Assembly: GCA_905215945.1 (NCBI GenBank)
Contig: CAJMRZ010000060.1
Coordinates: 1 to 8,067, forward strand
Reading direction: 5' to 3'
Source of the DNA: an uncultured bacterium
GTDB lineage: Bacteria > Actinomycetota > Coriobacteriia > Coriobacteriales > Coriobacteriaceae
Length of the DNA stretch: 8,067 nt
Of the stretch, positions 5,757 through 8,067 are shown piece after piece. The notes under the pieces are model-generated. The model searched no databases, was not told where the DNA came from, and saw nothing but the letters and a program-made list of their open reading frames with translations. A program made the translations under genes and the position numbers. Position 1 is the first letter of the stretch, and every line of letters starts with the position of its first letter.

Positions 5757-6716
5757 ATGGGTTTCACGATTCTTGGAACGGGCTCGGCGCTTCCTAAGCG
5801 CAGTGTTTCCAATGACGAGCTGTCTGAGTTCCTCGATACCTCGGATGAGTGGATTTTTACTCGCACCGGTATCAAGAGCCGCCACGTCTGCACCACCGAG
5901 TCACTTGACGACCTTGCCGTAGCGGCGAGTGAGCGGGCACTCCAGGTGTCCGGAATCGACGCGAGCCAGCTGGATCTGATCGTCTGTTCGACGACGACGG
6001 GTGACCACCTTGTTCCCGCTGAGGCGTGTGCCGTTGCTGAGCGACTAGGCGCGACGTGCCCTGCCTTCGATGTCTCGGCGGCTTGTGCCGGCTTCGTATT
6101 TGCGCTCGATGTCGCCGAGGGCTATATCGCCCGAGGACGAGCCAAGCATGTGCTTGTCGTTGCCGCCGAGCAGATGACGCGCGCGCTCGACTGGACCGAC
6201 CGTGCCACCTGCGTGCTCTTTGGCGATGGGGCAGGCGCCGCGGTGATTGAGGCCGGGGGAGACAGCCCCCTTGCCGTTGAGCTTTCGACGGCGTCCGACG
6301 TCGAGACGTTGCGCGTTCCCGGACTGGTCGGCACCTCGCCGTTTAAGGCCTCCGTAGATAGCGAGAGCGTGCTGTCCATGAATGGCCGCCGTGTGTTCAA
6401 GTTCGGCGTCAACGCCATCTGCGACACGGTCCATAAGCTTGCGATCGATGCGGGCATTTTGGTCGAAGACATCGATCATTTTGTATTCCATCAGGCTAAC
6501 GAACGAATCCTGAGCCAGGCAGTCAAGCGCCTCGGCGTGCCAGGCGAGCGCGTGGTTCGAACGCTGCGCGAGACCGGCAATATTTCGAGCGCCTGTATTC
6601 CCTTTGCGCTTGATCGGCTGGCGCGCACCAACGCACTGAATGCGGGCGACACCATCGCCCTCGTTGGATTTGGCGCCGGTCTGGATATAGGTGGCTATCT
6701 ACTTCGTTGGAAGTAG
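5757..6716 (+). CDS. fabH: Beta-ketoacyl-ACP synthase III (KAS III)
   Basis: FabH condenses an acyl-CoA primer with malonyl-ACP to start fatty acid synthesis, and its substrate choice sets straight- or branched-chain products. The product is 319 residues. It has the thiolase-fold catalytic triad: Cys110 in VSAACAGFVFAL, His245 in FHQANERIL and Asn275 in ETGNISSACIP. Also present are the N-terminal ILGTGSALPKRSVSNDEL, DEWIFTRTGIKSRH (30-43) and a C-terminal GFGAGLDIGGYLLRW. The ATG at 5757 is chosen over the in-frame ATG at 5700 because AAAGGAGG (5743-5750) sits 6 nt before it and the upstream codons cover the second operator. A GTG at 5754 is possible but less likely. It is the first gene of fabH-acpP-fabK-fabD and is divergent from birA. 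Primer preference cannot be read from the sequence alone. Confidence 0.97.
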   Translation: MGFTILGTGSALPKRSVSNDELSEFLDTSDEWIFTRTGIKSRHVCTTESLDDLAVAASERALQVSGIDASQLDLIVCSTTTGDHLVPAEACAVAERLGATCPAFDVSAACAGFVFALDVAEGYIARGRAKHVLVVAAEQMTRALDWTDRATCVLFGDGAGAAVIEAGGDSPLAVELSTASDVETLRVPGLVGTSPFKASVDSESVLSMNGRRVFKFGVNAICDTVHKLAIDAGILVEDIDHFVFHQANERILSQAVKRLGVPGERVVRTLRETGNISSACIPFALDRLARTNALNAGDTIALVGFGAGLDIGGYLLRWK

Positions 6717-6767
6717 TCGCACATAGGAAATAAAACGCCCCTAGGGCACAAACAAAGGAGAACTACC

Positions 6768-7004
6768 ATGGCAGATCAGAAGACCTTCGAGCGCGTTTGC
6801 GATGTTATCCGCGAGACCGCCGGTCTTGACGATGTCGAGATGAAGCCCGAGTCCACGCTCGAGGAGATTGGTCTCGACAGCCTGGGCACCGTCGAGATCC
6901 TCGTCGCCGTTGAGGACGAGTTTGGCATCCAGCTCGATACCGAGGAGAACCCCAAGACGGTCGGCGAGTTCGCCGATACGGTCGAGGCGGCATTGGAGAA
7001 GTAG
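6768..7004 (+). CDS. acpP: Acyl carrier protein
   Basis: This small acidic protein carries growing acyl chains on a 4'-phosphopantetheine arm and delivers them to FabH, FabK, FabD and the other fatty acid enzymes. It is 78 residues, the normal length. The attachment serine is Ser38 in IGLDSLGTVE. The residue after DSL is glycine, where aspartate is usual in housekeeping ACPs. The four-helix pattern is recognisable, with an acidic helix II/III (EDEFGIQLDTEE). The ATG at 6768 follows AAGGAG (6755-6760). It lies 51 nt after fabH, a gap with only a short CCCTAGGG palindrome, and 2 nt before fabK. Its place among fab genes supports a role in primary lipid synthesis rather than a secondary-metabolite carrier, although the Gly variant leaves a small doubt. 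Confidence 0.96.
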   Translation: MADQKTFERVCDVIRETAGLDDVEMKPESTLEEIGLDSLGTVEILVAVEDEFGIQLDTEENPKTVGEFADTVEAALEK

Positions 7005-7006
7005 AG

Positions 7007-7951
7007 ATGCTCAAGACTCCTCTCTGCGATCTGCTCGGCATCGAAAAGCCCGTGTTCCAGGGCGGTATGGCCTGGATCGCCGACGCCTCGCTGGCGTCCG
7101 CAGTGTCCGAGGCGGGTGGCTTAGGCATCATCGCGGCCATGAACGCCGACGCCAACTGGCTTCGCGACCAGATTCATGAGCTGCGCGCCAAGACGGATAA
7201 GCCCTTTGGCGTGAACGTCATGCTCATGAGCCCGTTTGCCGACGAGGTTGCACAGGTCGTGATTGACGAGCGAGTGCCGGTCGTCGTGACGGGCGCCGGC
7301 AATCCCGCCAAGTACATGAAGGCGTGGAACGAGGCGGGCATCAAGGTCATCCCGGTCGTTGCCTCGGTGGCGCTGGCGCGCCTCGTGGCACGTCGTGGAG
7401 CCACGGCGGTTGTTGCCGAGGGTACCGAATCGGGCGGCCATATTGGCGAGACCTCGACGATGGCACTGGTGCCGCAGGTTGTCGATGCGGTCGATATTCC
7501 CGTGGTTGCGGCTGGCGGTATCGCTGATGGCCGCGGCGTGGCGGCCGCCTTTATGCTGGGCGCCGCCGGCGTGCAGGTGGGTACGCGCTTTCTGATCGCA
7601 GATGAGTGCACCGTATCGGAGCAGTACAAGGAGATGGTCCTGAAGGCCAACGACACTTCAACGCGTGCGACCGGTCGCTCGACGGGACATCCGGTGCGCG
7701 CCCTCAAGAGCCCCTTCACTAACGCGTATGCCAAGAGCGAGGCGGCGGGCGCAAGCTCCGAGGAGCTCGGGGCCATGGGCACGGGCGCCCTTCGCAAGGC
7801 CGCCAAGGACGGCAATTACGAAGAGGGTTCGTTTTTGTGTGGACAGATTGCCGGCATGGTCAACGAGTGCCAGAGCGCACGTGAAATCGTTGACGATCTG
7901 GTCGATGGCGCCGAGCGCGTCCTGAAGGGTGCGTCCGCATGGGTAGCGTAG
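7007..7951 (+). CDS. fabK: Enoyl-ACP reductase II (FMN-dependent)
   Basis: FabK reduces trans-2-enoyl-ACP to acyl-ACP, the last step of each elongation cycle, using NAD(P)H and bound FMN. It is a TIM-barrel flavoprotein of the nitronate monooxygenase superfamily, unrelated to FabI. The product is 314 residues. It begins LLGIEKPVFQGGMAWIADA (residues 9-27), has EAGGLGII (35-42), the signature ESGGHIGE with the catalytic histidine at 145 (141-148), and the phosphate-binding VVAAGGIADGRG (166-177) followed by GVQVGTRF (188-195). The operon context separates it from true nitronate monooxygenases. The ATG at 7007 lies 2 nt after the acpP stop, with GGAG at 6995-6998. Its 3' end overlaps fabD by 13 nt. 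FabK enzymes are known to be insensitive to triclosan, so this organism probably is too unless a second, FabI-type reductase is present. Confidence 0.96.
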   Translation: MLKTPLCDLLGIEKPVFQGGMAWIADASLASAVSEAGGLGIIAAMNADANWLRDQIHELRAKTDKPFGVNVMLMSPFADEVAQVVIDERVPVVVTGAGNPAKYMKAWNEAGIKVIPVVASVALARLVARRGATAVVAEGTESGGHIGETSTMALVPQVVDAVDIPVVAAGGIADGRGVAAAFMLGAAGVQVGTRFLIADECTVSEQYKEMVLKANDTSTRATGRSTGHPVRALKSPFTNAYAKSEAAGASSEELGAMGTGALRKAAKDGNYEEGSFLCGQIAGMVNECQSAREIVDDLVDGAERVLKGASAWVA

Positions 7952-8067
7952 CGTTTCTGTTTGCCGGCCAGGGTGCCCAGCACCCCGCGATGGGCGTCGA
8001 CTTGATCGAGACATCGCCGGCGGCCGCCGAGGTGTTCGCCATTGCCGATGAGGTGCGCCCGGGGACG
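7939..8067 (+). CDS. fabD: Malonyl-CoA:ACP transacylase, 3'-partial
   Basis: FabD moves malonyl from CoA to ACP to provide the elongation substrate. Only 43 codons are visible, starting MGSVAFLFAGQGAQHPAMG, which carries the FxFxGQGAQ motif forming part of the oxyanion-hole region. The catalytic serine (GHSLG) would lie beyond the window. The ATG at 7939 overlaps the end of fabK by 13 nt in a different frame, with an AAGGG-type ribosome binding site near 7925-7929 inside fabK. This suggests translational coupling. The stretch is too short to see any defect, but the N-terminus and the operon position make the call secure. The downstream genes cannot be seen; fabG and fabF are the usual next members. 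Confidence 0.93.
   Translation, partial: MGSVAFLFAGQGAQHPAMGVDLIETSPAAAEVFAIADEVRPGT

Noticed and set aside
6737..6747. GCCCCTAGGGC inverted repeat between fabH and acpP
   Set aside because: It is only a 4-bp stem with a 3-nt loop and no U-tract; not a credible terminator or attenuator.

Overview
The window reads as chromosomal core DNA of a GC-rich Gram-positive bacterium. Three things point to the Actinomycetota class Coriobacteriia, most likely a Collinsella-like gut bacterium: the S12, S7, EF-G and S10 sequences, the strong preference for C-ending codons in the translation genes, and FabK as the enoyl-ACP reductase. This placement is an inference from protein character and composition; no database was searched.

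Layout. (1) Positions 1-1005 hold the 3' part of a gene for a membrane-anchored extracytoplasmic protein, probably related to the outer domains of DUF4179-type anti-sigma factors. A strong intrinsic terminator follows. (2) A clear sigma-70-type promoter (TTGACG, 17 bp, TATCCT) drives a compact str operon, rpsL-rpsG-fusA-rpsJ (1275-4687), which ends at a second strong terminator. There is no tuf between fusA and rpsJ, and rpsJ is not followed by the rest of the S10 operon, so this ribosomal block has been rearranged. (3) A monofunctional biotin ligase gene (birA, minus strand) converges on rpsJ and diverges from a type II fatty acid synthesis operon. (4) That operon, fabH-acpP-fabK-fabD (5757 to the window end), is tightly packed: acpP and fabK are 2 nt apart, and fabK and fabD overlap by 13 nt. 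The fabD gene runs off the window.

How the parts fit. FabH starts acyl chains, AcpP carries them, FabK performs the last reduction of each cycle and FabD supplies malonyl-ACP. BirA attaches biotin to the carboxyl carrier protein of acetyl-CoA carboxylase, which makes the malonyl-CoA that FabD uses. The divergent birA/fabH pairing is therefore functionally coherent.

The most interesting signal is in the birA-fabH intergenic region: two nearly identical imperfect palindromes (TGTTAACACGTCAACA and TGTAAACACGTCAACA) 48 bp apart, flanking a probable fabH promoter. They look like a paired operator for an unidentified regulator of lipid synthesis. The other notable points are a natural arginine at S12 position 88 (a streptomycin-resistance position elsewhere), TTG starts on two ribosomal protein genes, and hairpins in the two larger gaps of the str operon. 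I see no mobile element, CRISPR array, tRNA or rRNA, and no stretch longer than 300 bases without a gene.
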